A stretch of DNA of 15,712 bases from Nonlabens sp. (lineage in GTDB: Bacteria > Bacteroidota > Bacteroidia > Flavobacteriales > Flavobacteriaceae). A program made the translations under genes and the position numbers. The stretch is taken from contig JANQTO010000273.1 in the NCBI GenBank assembly GCA_030731685.1, positions 1 to 15,712 of the forward strand, written 5' to 3'. Of the stretch, positions 1 to 6,713 are shown piece by piece (position 1 is the first letter of the stretch; every line of letters begins with the position of its first letter). The notes beneath the pieces were generated by a model. The model did no database searches and was not told the DNA's origin. It saw only the letters and a list, made by a program, of their open reading frames with translations.

Positions 1-667
1 TAATTATTTTATTGTCGCGTTTGAAGGCTTCGGTAAGTTTTTGTATTTCAGGATATTTTTCTATTTCAGGAACTTTGCCTATTTCGTGACCAAAGCCATT
101 TGCTTTATACATTTTGAAATGGTTTATTGAGGCAAAGTCCTTCTGTACATGGTCGTACATGACTTGAAATGTCGTGCTCATAAGCGAAGAATAACCGCTC
201 CAGAAATAACCTGTAAAAATTGGTCTCTTGTTTTCACAAATAATAAACGGTGTGCCGTAAAATGTGTTAAAAGGTAGTTTGCTGAGTTTTAGTGCGGCGC
301 TTTTGGTGAGCACTACATCTGTTTTGCTTGGGTCTAATCCTACTATTTCTGAACTTTCAATAAAAAGTTCACCTATATTTTCTTGTTTTGGTAAATCTAA
401 CTTACCTGCGAAAATAAAGGTGTGCAATTTAGTGTCATATCTCATTATTGAAGTATCCTGACTTTCTGAAAAATCGTCTAGATTAACATAAGTAAACTTT
501 TTCATTGCTTGTGTAATAGAAATACCTTCTTTAGATTTTGGCTTTTTAGCAAATAGGTATATCTCTATAGCTCCCGTATTCTTTTTCACAGCCTCATCGT
601 GCTCCTTTTGTTGAACGCAAGAATTGTTCAACAGCAAAGACAAAATTATAACAGTTCTTAAATACAT
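1..667 (-). CDS. Putative lipoprotein/exported protein of unknown function, 3' end outside the window
   Basis: On the minus strand an uninterrupted frame runs from ATG at 667-665 to the left edge, giving 222 residues with no stop; the C-terminus lies outside the window. The protein begins MYLRTVIILSLLLNNSC, a short hydrophobic signal followed by Cys17. This resembles a lipoprotein signal, although N-N-S before the Cys is not a classic lipobox. The rest is soluble-looking, with alternating hydrophobic strands near residues 35-45 and 75-85, an aromatic stretch (TGYFWSGYSS) near residue 155, and a Lys/Glu-rich end. I do not recognise a family. The start codon lies 7 nt after the stop of the antitoxin relic on the same strand, so the two may share a transcript. 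The long open frame and ordinary codon use support a real gene; the function is unknown. Confidence 0.75.
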   Translation of the reverse strand, partial: MYLRTVIILSLLLNNSCVQQKEHDEAVKKNTGAIEIYLFAKKPKSKEGISITQAMKKFTYVNLDDFSESQDTSIMRYDTKLHTFIFAGKLDLPKQENIGELFIESSEIVGLDPSKTDVVLTKSAALKLSKLPFNTFYGTPFIICENKRPIFTGYFWSGYSSLMSTTFQVMYDHVQKDFASINHFKMYKANGFGHEIGKVPEIEKYPEIQKLTEAFKRDNKII

Positions 668-674
668 AGATTAT

Positions 675-917
675 TTAGCTATTTCTGGCTGATTCTAGTT
701 CTTTTATTGGTTGTCGCAATAAGTCGCCATTATGGCCGCTAAGTAGGTGAATGGTTTCTTTTAGTGAGGTGTACGTGCTGAGTTGTATCAATACGAGTTA
801 TTCACCTGACTTCTGTTTAATGACTAGTTCTTTTCCAGTGCTGCTTACTTCATCAACGCAGCGTTCAAAATTCAATTGAAAGTCGCTAATATCTTTCTCA
901 TGTTTAAATGTAATCAT
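675..917 (-). pseudogene. Phd/YefM-type antitoxin relic with one in-frame stop
   Basis: Reading the minus strand from ATG 917-915 gives MITFKHEKDISDFQLNFERC and continues to ...KELVIKQKSGE at codon 39. Codon 40 is TAA (800-798). The same frame then continues as LVLIQLSTYTSLKETIHLLS and on to ...IKELESARNS, ending at TAA 677-675. Ignoring the internal stop, the product is about 80 residues, the usual size of Phd/YefM antitoxins. The order also matches that family: an N-terminal DNA-binding part, a G-E-x-[VL]-V-L-I-x-L-x-x-Y-x-S-L-x-E-T turn, then a helical toxin-binding tail with LLS...LL...I-K-E-L-E. The stop falls exactly at the variable residue after G-E, so a single base change would explain it. 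No RelE/YoeB-type toxin follows; an unrelated lipoprotein gene starts 7 nt downstream. Family assignment is by recalled pattern, not by search. A sequencing error at codon 40 would restore an intact orphan antitoxin. Confidence 0.6.
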
Positions 918-957
918 ATTTCTGAATATGTAAATACTTGCCAGAAATTATACAAAC

Positions 958-984
958 AAAAAAAGCCTGTCTTGCGACAGGCTT
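958..984 (-). terminator. Strong intrinsic terminator (minus-strand reading)
   Basis: The arms AAGCCTGTC (963-971) and GACAGGCTT (976-984) form a perfect 9-bp stem with a 4-nt loop. On the minus strand the stem is followed directly by seven or more T (958-964, partly within the stem). This is a textbook rho-independent terminator for transcripts coming from the amylase side or from the candidate RNA segment just upstream. On the plus strand the hairpin is not followed by a T run, so it acts in one direction. Confidence 0.85.
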
Positions 985-1092
985 CTCGTAACCTAATGAA
1001 TTATGAAAAGAGTAAATTGGGTCACTACATTTCGTCTATCGTAGTGCGTTTAGGGAACGCGGCTACTACGACGAATTGGTTGTGCAAATATG
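985..1092 (-). ncRNA. Candidate structured leader or small RNA with alternative hairpins
   Basis: This non-coding stretch lies between the amylase stop and the terminator at 958-984. ACTACGA (1065-1071) can pair with TCGTAGT (1039-1045), enclosing a second stem GCGTT/AACGC (1046-1050 with 1056-1060). An outer extension TTCGT (1031-1035) with ACGAA (1071-1075) is possible. GTAGTG (1041-1046) can instead pair with CACTAC (1023-1028), and the two pairings exclude each other. On the minus strand a CATATTTG box (1092-1085) matches the Bacteroidota -7 consensus TAnnTTTG at all but one fixed base, which would place a transcript of about 115 nt ending at the terminator. No convincing -33 element was found. 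It could instead be just the 3' untranslated region of the amylase message. No known RNA family was recognised. Confidence 0.35.
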
Positions 1093-1170
1093 TATAAATA
1101 TTTAACAATACCTTAAAAATAATTTAGACCACACATTTTATTCTGCTAAAACACATAAATTATCGATAAT

Positions 1171-3900
1171 CTACATCTTTATTAGCTTTTGAGTACTGGT
1201 TGATGTCTCAGATTGTATTTGAATGATGTACGTACCTGTAACTAGTGTACTTATGTCATAAGTTTGCTGGGAATTATCGCTGAACTTTAATAGCTCTTGA
1301 CCTTGCAAATTATATATGGTAACTGCGCTTGCCTGTTCTGACAGTTCAAAACTACTCGTTGCAGGGTTAGGGTATATTTTAATGCTTTTCGTAACATTAA
1401 CAACATCACCGGTACTCAACGGATTCATCAATGGTTGTGTGCTATAAACTCTATATGCACCAGGTGGTAAACTTATAGGGGCAGTGGTATTAGTTACATT
1501 AAGTGTTGTGCCGCTAAAATATTCATACCATACACCTGTTTGTGAGAAATTAGGTGTTACGTTTTGTGTAGTTACGTTAAAATTAGCAACTACCACTGCG
1601 TCAAACACTGGGCCATCTAAGCTGATGCGCTTCACTAATCCACTAACATCTAAGAAATTGTTGGTACTATTAAATGTCTCAGGGTATAAGGTTTTAAAAC
1701 CTATCATGGTTGCAGTAGTATTGTATAACGCCATACGGTCGGGATTGGTATCATAATTTAAAGTCCATGGAATAGGCTTGCGTCCGGTTCGTCCGTTTTG
1801 GTCTATATCTATTTCATAGCCCAGTTCTCCAAATTGCCATAGCATCTTTGGCCCAGGTATACTGTACAAAATCGCAGCTATAGCTTCTTGTCTGTCTAGT
1901 GCTATACCTAGATTGCGCACGTTATGGCTTGGATTTCCAGAGTTTCCAAAGTTAAGATTTCGATACATAAGACGTTGCTCATCATGACTCTCTGCATAAG
2001 CAATTAGGTGCTGGTTATTATAATTACGAGAGGTAAAGTACGATCTAAATACGTTTGCATTGGTACTGAAACCCATCGAGTTTTGGTTGAATTGATCTGT
2101 CATTTTACCCCATAACATAAACCCAAAGTTTGCAAGTGCGCGTTCTTCAGCATCGTCTGCTAGGTGTTCTAGAATCATATAAACCTCATTGCCGTTTGCA
2201 TTCCAAATAGTGTTACGATAGTCGTTTAATATATCTACGCGGCTTTGGTCATAAGCATTCCAGGCACCTATGTTACCTAAGGTATTGTTCTGTGTAAATC
2301 CTTTAGACAGGTCAAAACGGAAACCGTCTATGCGATACTCGTCAATCCAGTACTGCAACGTTTGCTTTACGTATTCACGCGTCCAGCTACTCTCGTGATT
2401 CATGTCATAACCTACATTAAAATCGTGTGTAGGTGTTACGTTCATGTAAGGATTATTGGGTGCAGGTCTAAAATTTGCAGCGTCCCACCACATTTGGGCA
2501 AGTGGGCTTTGTGAAAATGCATGGTTGTAAACTACATCTAAGATAACGGCGATTCCTTTGGAATGTAGTAAGTCTACAAGTTCTTTTAACTTGTCTGGAG
2601 TTCCATATGCTTTGTCAAGTGCTCCATGATACTTAGGGTTGTAGCCCCAGCTGTCTGTTCCCTCAAATTCATTCAACGGCATTAACTTTACAGCGTTTAC
2701 ACCTAACTCGTCTAAATAATCAATACGATTTATGATTTCTTGATAGCTATCTCCTTCAGAAAAATCTCTTACAAGTAGTTCATATATAACTAAGTTCTCT
2801 TTGTTGGGCTTTGTGAAGTTTGTTGTAGTCCAGTTATATGGCGTAGCCTGGTAGGTGTATAATGTGATGTCACCAGTCGTTGAGCCTTCTGGATATGCTT
2901 TAAGATTAGGGAAGTTTCCTGGCTTTATAAACTGGTCACTTCCTGGGTCTAGAATCATACGACTGTATGGGTCTGCAACTTTTATGGTGTAATCTACTAG
3001 ATATTGGTAGGCATACTCTGTTCCTGCCGTAAAGGTGTTTGCTGGTACAGTTAACCAAAAATAAGACCCATCCTTGTTCATCTGAAAAGCAGGATTAAGT
3101 GCCCAGTTTGTAAAGTCACCTAGGAGCATAACATCGTTCTTACCTGGTGCAGCAAATAGAAATGTGACACTACCGTCTGCATTTTCATTTACTCCATTCT
3201 TTAGGTTTGCTGGTCTTGTAGCATTTTGTGTTGGTGCAGGGACATATACGCTTACTGCATCTGTATCGGTTTGTGAACCTGCTGTTGCAGTAAGTTCTAT
3301 ATTAAATGCTCCAGTAGTTGTAAATGTGTAGGGAGTACTAACGGTTGTGCCGGTTGTTGTACTTATAGTTGCCCCATTTACCTTAACTTCTAAACTTGCG
3401 CTTTGAGAGGCATCACCGGTAATGGTAATTTGTTGTGACGGCGTAAATATGGCACCGTTTGCAGGTGATGTGATTAAGGTATTGAGCCCTGGCTGAAAAA
3501 CAGGAAGGAAAATATCGGGCCTTGTTTGTCTATTTGCTGCGGCGTTACGCACTACGAGACATATTTCACTAACTGTCGAACCAGCTGGAATGTTGTAAAA
3601 CTGTTCAAGGCTCGTTCCCAGCGTTAATTCATAAATATTGTTTCCTAAACTGGTAAATTGTGGCGCACCTGTATTTTGGTTAAAGGTAGGAACAATAATA
3701 TTTTGCCATCGCTGGCCGTTTAGGGTAACACCTGTGTAGGCATAAAAGGTGCCTGTTTGATTTTCTAGTTCTGTTCCCGTTGCATCAAAACGCAGCGTTA
3801 CCTGATCTACTCGTGTAGGAGTGGAAGGGCTGGTGGTGACTTGCGCTTTCGCGAAAGCGAAACAAACAAAAGCCAGCAGTAAGGATAAATGTTTTTTCAT
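1171..3900 (-). CDS. Secreted GH13 alpha-amylase with T9SS sorting domain
   Basis: This 909-residue enzyme hydrolyses internal alpha-1,4 bonds of starch and is probably extracellular or surface-attached. A signal peptide covers residues 1-19 (ending AFAKA, before Q20). Next come beta-rich N-terminal domains (about 22-220), and a CBM48/E-set-like module with LLGDFTNW near 259-266. The GH13 barrel (about 370-740) carries all four conserved regions: DVVYNH (455-460), GFRFD with the nucleophile Asp530, the general acid Glu578 in MILEH, and SHD with Asp640. After a C-terminal beta domain comes a type A T9SS sorting tail (about 840-909) with KIYPNP, YNLQGQ and GTYIIQI. It is last in the sus arm, 62 bp after the susE-like gene, behind a terminator. 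The coding sequence for the signal peptide end holds one copy of the 16-bp palindrome. A pullulanase-type specificity cannot be fully excluded, but the GH13 assignment is firm. Confidence 0.95.
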   Translation of the reverse strand: MKKHLSLLLAFVCFAFAKAQVTTSPSTPTRVDQVTLRFDATGTELENQTGTFYAYTGVTLNGQRWQNIIVPTFNQNTGAPQFTSLGNNIYELTLGTSLEQFYNIPAGSTVSEICLVVRNAAANRQTRPDIFLPVFQPGLNTLITSPANGAIFTPSQQITITGDASQSASLEVKVNGATISTTTGTTVSTPYTFTTTGAFNIELTATAGSQTDTDAVSVYVPAPTQNATRPANLKNGVNENADGSVTFLFAAPGKNDVMLLGDFTNWALNPAFQMNKDGSYFWLTVPANTFTAGTEYAYQYLVDYTIKVADPYSRMILDPGSDQFIKPGNFPNLKAYPEGSTTGDITLYTYQATPYNWTTTNFTKPNKENLVIYELLVRDFSEGDSYQEIINRIDYLDELGVNAVKLMPLNEFEGTDSWGYNPKYHGALDKAYGTPDKLKELVDLLHSKGIAVILDVVYNHAFSQSPLAQMWWDAANFRPAPNNPYMNVTPTHDFNVGYDMNHESSWTREYVKQTLQYWIDEYRIDGFRFDLSKGFTQNNTLGNIGAWNAYDQSRVDILNDYRNTIWNANGNEVYMILEHLADDAEERALANFGFMLWGKMTDQFNQNSMGFSTNANVFRSYFTSRNYNNQHLIAYAESHDEQRLMYRNLNFGNSGNPSHNVRNLGIALDRQEAIAAILYSIPGPKMLWQFGELGYEIDIDQNGRTGRKPIPWTLNYDTNPDRMALYNTTATMIGFKTLYPETFNSTNNFLDVSGLVKRISLDGPVFDAVVVANFNVTTQNVTPNFSQTGVWYEYFSGTTLNVTNTTAPISLPPGAYRVYSTQPLMNPLSTGDVVNVTKSIKIYPNPATSSFELSEQASAVTIYNLQGQELLKFSDNSQQTYDISTLVTGTYIIQIQSETSTSTQKLIKM
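3844..3859. repeat. 16-bp palindrome CGCTTTCGCGAAAGCG, copy 1
   Basis: This is a perfect inverted repeat inside the amylase gene, at the end of the signal-peptide coding region. Read on the minus strand it encodes part of F-A-F-A-K-A just before the predicted cleavage site. It is identical to the copies at 9765-9780 and 15417-15432. Confidence 0.95.
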
Positions 3901-3915
3901 AGCTTAATAATTTAG

Positions 3916-3945
3916 AAAAAAAAAGGGCTGAAAACAGCCCTTTTT
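3916..3945 (-). terminator. Intercistronic terminator between susE-like gene and amylase gene
   Basis: The arms AAAAAGGGCTG (3920-3930) and CAGCCCTTTTT (3935-3945) form an 11-bp perfect stem with an AAAA loop. On the minus strand the stem runs into nine T (3924-3916). This is a strong intrinsic terminator lying after the susE-like stop and only 15 nt before the amylase start codon. Because the arms end in A and T runs it could also stop plus-strand transcription. Partial readthrough would lower amylase expression relative to susCDE. The hairpin may also protect the 3' end of the susCDE message. Confidence 0.85.
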
Positions 3946-3962
3946 AAAATAGGTAATGTGAA

Positions 3963-5090
3963 TTATTGTACTGGAATAAGGATGAAACGTCCATCAAGGT
4001 CATTAAAGAAGATGTTGTAAACTCCTGCTTTGACACTCATGTTAGGGTCATTATTGTTGTTTCCTTTACCGGAATAGTTTGAAACGTTATCTCCCCAGCT
4101 ATTTGACCAGTCATCATTAGCACGTATTTTCATCTCGCCTGTTGTAAGTGTGACGTTACGCAAGCTCCACTGGTGTGGGTCAAATGTAGATTGAACCATA
4201 TTAGTGTCAGGGTCATTCCAACCGTTTGGAGTTGCTTCGCCTATAATTGCCATAGAAGTATATGTAGTTGCAGTTGCTCCATTAGGATTTGCAACGAGTG
4301 TAAAAGATGATGACCCTTCTGAAGCGTTTGTTACACCTGTTACATCAACTGTAAAGTTGTAATATCCAGTTGCTGGAATGACAAATGTTGCAGGGTCGCT
4401 ACCAGCACCGTCGTTAACACCTACTGCTCCATTACGTGGGCCGTATTGTGGCTGCCAGAAACCTGGTGTAGAAAGTAATTTAAACTCATTTGCAAGGAAT
4501 CTACCGCTATAGTGGTAAACGTTTTCATTAACCGCATCACGGTAAAGTGCTGGATTGTTGTTGTCATTATTCCAGTCTGCTGCTGTTGCGTTACCTACGA
4601 GATATAAGTCTTTGAAAGGGTAAAGTTCAAATGGAGTTATTGTTACAGTCACTACGTTTGAAACTACAGGAGCAATTGCTGGATCTGCTAGTGCCGCAAT
4701 TACGCGTACGTCATAATTTCCTGCCACTCCAGCATCAGCGCTAAAACCTGTTGCCGCTGCCTCGTTTAGGTCGTCGTAGCTTAACGCTAAGCTTGTGTTA
4801 CCAGTTGCGCCTAAAACAAATGGAGTACTGAAATCTCCACCTTGACTGTCCATTTGAACAGTGTACGTTATTTGGACAGGAACATCAGTTGTTGCTATGT
4901 TCCACGAAAGTACATCTGCAAGGTCACCACCATTTGTTTCGGTAACAACATAGGTTCCTCCAGCAATAGCAAGTTTAAGTTCACCGGTGTTGTTAACATT
5001 AAGGTTGATGTCCTCAGAGTTTGTGTCTTCACATGACGTGATTGCGAGTGCAGCAATCATAGTCATAAATAATATTGATATTTTTTTCAT
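3963..5090 (-). CDS. susE: SusE-like starch-binding outer-membrane lipoprotein
   Basis: This 375-residue lipoprotein probably binds malto-oligosaccharides at the cell surface beside SusC/SusD. The signal MKKISILFMTMIAALAITSC gives a lipobox with Cys20, followed by an acidic EDTNSED stretch of the kind that promotes surface export in this phylum. Residues about 27-155 form an N-terminal SusE-type Ig-like domain (GGTYVVTE...). Two starch-binding-like modules follow, beginning at LYLVGNATAADW (about 162) and MAIIGEATPNGW (about 280). Both are rich in Trp, Asn and Asp, as in SusE/SusF modules. The second ends at the C-terminus with YNIFFNDLDGRFILI. It follows the susD-like gene by 18 nt and so is in one operon with it. 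SusE and SusF are hard to separate; length, module count and position favour SusE. Confidence 0.85.
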   Translation of the reverse strand: MKKISILFMTMIAALAITSCEDTNSEDINLNVNNTGELKLAIAGGTYVVTETNGGDLADVLSWNIATTDVPVQITYTVQMDSQGGDFSTPFVLGATGNTSLALSYDDLNEAAATGFSADAGVAGNYDVRVIAALADPAIAPVVSNVVTVTITPFELYPFKDLYLVGNATAADWNNDNNNPALYRDAVNENVYHYSGRFLANEFKLLSTPGFWQPQYGPRNGAVGVNDGAGSDPATFVIPATGYYNFTVDVTGVTNASEGSSSFTLVANPNGATATTYTSMAIIGEATPNGWNDPDTNMVQSTFDPHQWSLRNVTLTTGEMKIRANDDWSNSWGDNVSNYSGKGNNNNDPNMSVKAGVYNIFFNDLDGRFILIPVQ

Positions 5091-5108
5091 TGTATTTGAT
5101 TTTTATAA

Positions 5109-6701
5109 TTAGTAACCAGGATTCTGGATAAGGTTTGAATTTAGTCTTAATTCTGTGTTCGGAATAGGATAGAGGTTTCTAAATGGTGCGGTAGTCGTTC
5201 CAGATTGTACATTTCCTTTCCATTCCCATACACCGTTTGAAGTGAATTGGTTGAAACGTATTAGGTCTTGACGTCTGTGTCCTTCCCAGTGAAGTTCTCT
5301 AGCGCGTTCATCTAGTATAAAATCAAGGTTTAACTGCCCAGCGGTGATGTTACCTGTTGCGTTACCGTACGCGCGGTTTCTTAAGGTATTGATATAACCT
5401 AATGCTGTCCCCGCATTACCACCTGCGGCACCGCGTAATGTTGCTTCGGCATACATAAGGTAAGCGTCTGCAAGTCTATATATTGGGAAATCTGTGCTAA
5501 CGAAAGTAAGATTTACTCCTGGCGTGCCTGTACTTGTAACATTCTGGAATTTTACAACTGCGTAACCGTCCTTAAAGCGTCCTACATCTGCAATGCTCTT
5601 GTTTTGGTCTGCAGTGAAGAAATTTTCTCTACCATCTAAACTGTTTTCTTCTCCTGGGAACAATTCTACAAATTGAGGAGTTGTTCTTATACCACCCCAG
5701 CCAGAGTCAAGACCATAGTCAGCAGCGTTCATGTCGCCACCAACAGGCGCGTGTGATAGGAATGTAGTTCCGCCAAAAGTCTGCGTCCGTGCTCCATCAT
5801 AGTTTCCAGTCCAGATAAATTCCGATTGTGCACCGTTACTATCATTGTCTGCGAGGAATGAATTTCTGTAAGGAATCGAAGTATTAATTATATATCCACC
5901 AGCAATTACTTTGTTTGTAAACGTAATGACGTCATCATAACGTGGTGTTCCTGTGTAAACCTCAGCGTTCAAATAAAGTTTTGAAAGTGTCATCCAAACT
6001 GCACCTTGACCCACTCGACCATACTGAGTTGCTGTAGGAGCAGGCATGTCATTTTCTATAGCAAGCAGTTCACTTTCTATAAAAGCAAATAATTCTGCGC
6101 GTGATCTGTATGCAGGTAATTCAGATCCGTCTGCTGCGGTAGCTTCTGTAGTAAAAGGCATTGTGCCAAAAAGATCCATTCCATGATAGTAGGAATATGC
6201 TCTTAGAAAACGTGCTTCATTTCTAAATGCTCGAATAGCTGCACGGTCTGCTTGAGGTATTCCGTTTGCATCAAGTTCCGCATCGGTAGATAGTCTCAAG
6301 AAACTATTACATAATGTAACCTGGTATGTAATACGAGCAAACATAGCGGCTATAAATTCATTTCCAGGAGTCCAAGTTTGCCAGTGTAGGTCTTTTATAG
6401 TACCGTCATTCCACGCAATAATGGCTTCGTCGGTTGACAATTCTTGCAGTTTCCAGTAAAGACGTGAATAGTTTGAAAAACCACCGTCTATTCCTTGAAT
6501 GTCTGCATTACCATCTCCACCTCCTTGACCACCTACTAAAAGGCCTGCGTAAAGTTTTGCCCATAGACCTTGATAATCTTCTAGACTATCTATGGTTGCT
6601 GCTTGTTGATTGCCTTGTGGCTCTAGGTCTAGAGCGCTGTCACAGGCCACAAAAAGAGTGGTAGCGACGAACAATCCAATAATTGATTTGTATATATTCA
6701 T
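5109..6701 (-). CDS. susD: SusD-like glycan-binding outer-membrane lipoprotein
   Basis: This 530-residue RagB/SusD-family lipoprotein forms the lid over the SusC pore and captures malto-oligosaccharides. The signal ends in LFVAC with Cys20, followed by D-S-A-L-D-L-E-P-Q, the usual start of mature SusD proteins. Family landmarks are ARFLRAYSYYHGMDLFG (163-179, in the first helical repeat pair), the C-terminal block ELHWEGHRRQDLIRF (469-483), and the ending YPIPNTELRLNSNLIQNPGY. The length is normal. It starts 12 nt after the stop of the susC-like gene, as expected for this obligate pair. The starch/maltodextrin substrate is inferred from the GH13, GH65 and GH97 neighbours, not from SusD itself. 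Confidence 0.95.
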   Translation of the reverse strand: MNIYKSIIGLFVATTLFVACDSALDLEPQGNQQAATIDSLEDYQGLWAKLYAGLLVGGQGGGDGNADIQGIDGGFSNYSRLYWKLQELSTDEAIIAWNDGTIKDLHWQTWTPGNEFIAAMFARITYQVTLCNSFLRLSTDAELDANGIPQADRAAIRAFRNEARFLRAYSYYHGMDLFGTMPFTTEATAADGSELPAYRSRAELFAFIESELLAIENDMPAPTATQYGRVGQGAVWMTLSKLYLNAEVYTGTPRYDDVITFTNKVIAGGYIINTSIPYRNSFLADNDSNGAQSEFIWTGNYDGARTQTFGGTTFLSHAPVGGDMNAADYGLDSGWGGIRTTPQFVELFPGEENSLDGRENFFTADQNKSIADVGRFKDGYAVVKFQNVTSTGTPGVNLTFVSTDFPIYRLADAYLMYAEATLRGAAGGNAGTALGYINTLRNRAYGNATGNITAGQLNLDFILDERARELHWEGHRRQDLIRFNQFTSNGVWEWKGNVQSGTTTAPFRNLYPIPNTELRLNSNLIQNPGY

Positions 6702-6713
6702 AGTTCTTGTTTT

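Noticed and set aside
264..461. 65-codon open frame on the plus strand
   Set aside because: It lies wholly antisense within the 222-codon minus-strand lipoprotein frame, which has a signal peptide and no stops.
1023..1075. Integron attC-like or tRNA-like folded site
   Set aside because: The nested arms gave a passing likeness, but no integron core sites, no integrase or cassette array, and no cloverleaf with TPsiC arm or anticodon layout can be found.
876..1097. 73-codon open frame on the plus strand
   Set aside because: It runs across the terminator hairpin and the candidate structured RNA, antisense to the start of the antitoxin relic, has no family likeness, and is best seen as a chance frame.
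1159..1170. 12-bp palindrome ATTATCGATAAT next to the amylase stop
   Set aside because: It is short, AT-rich, single-copy as far as seen, and not followed by a T run, so no function can be supported.
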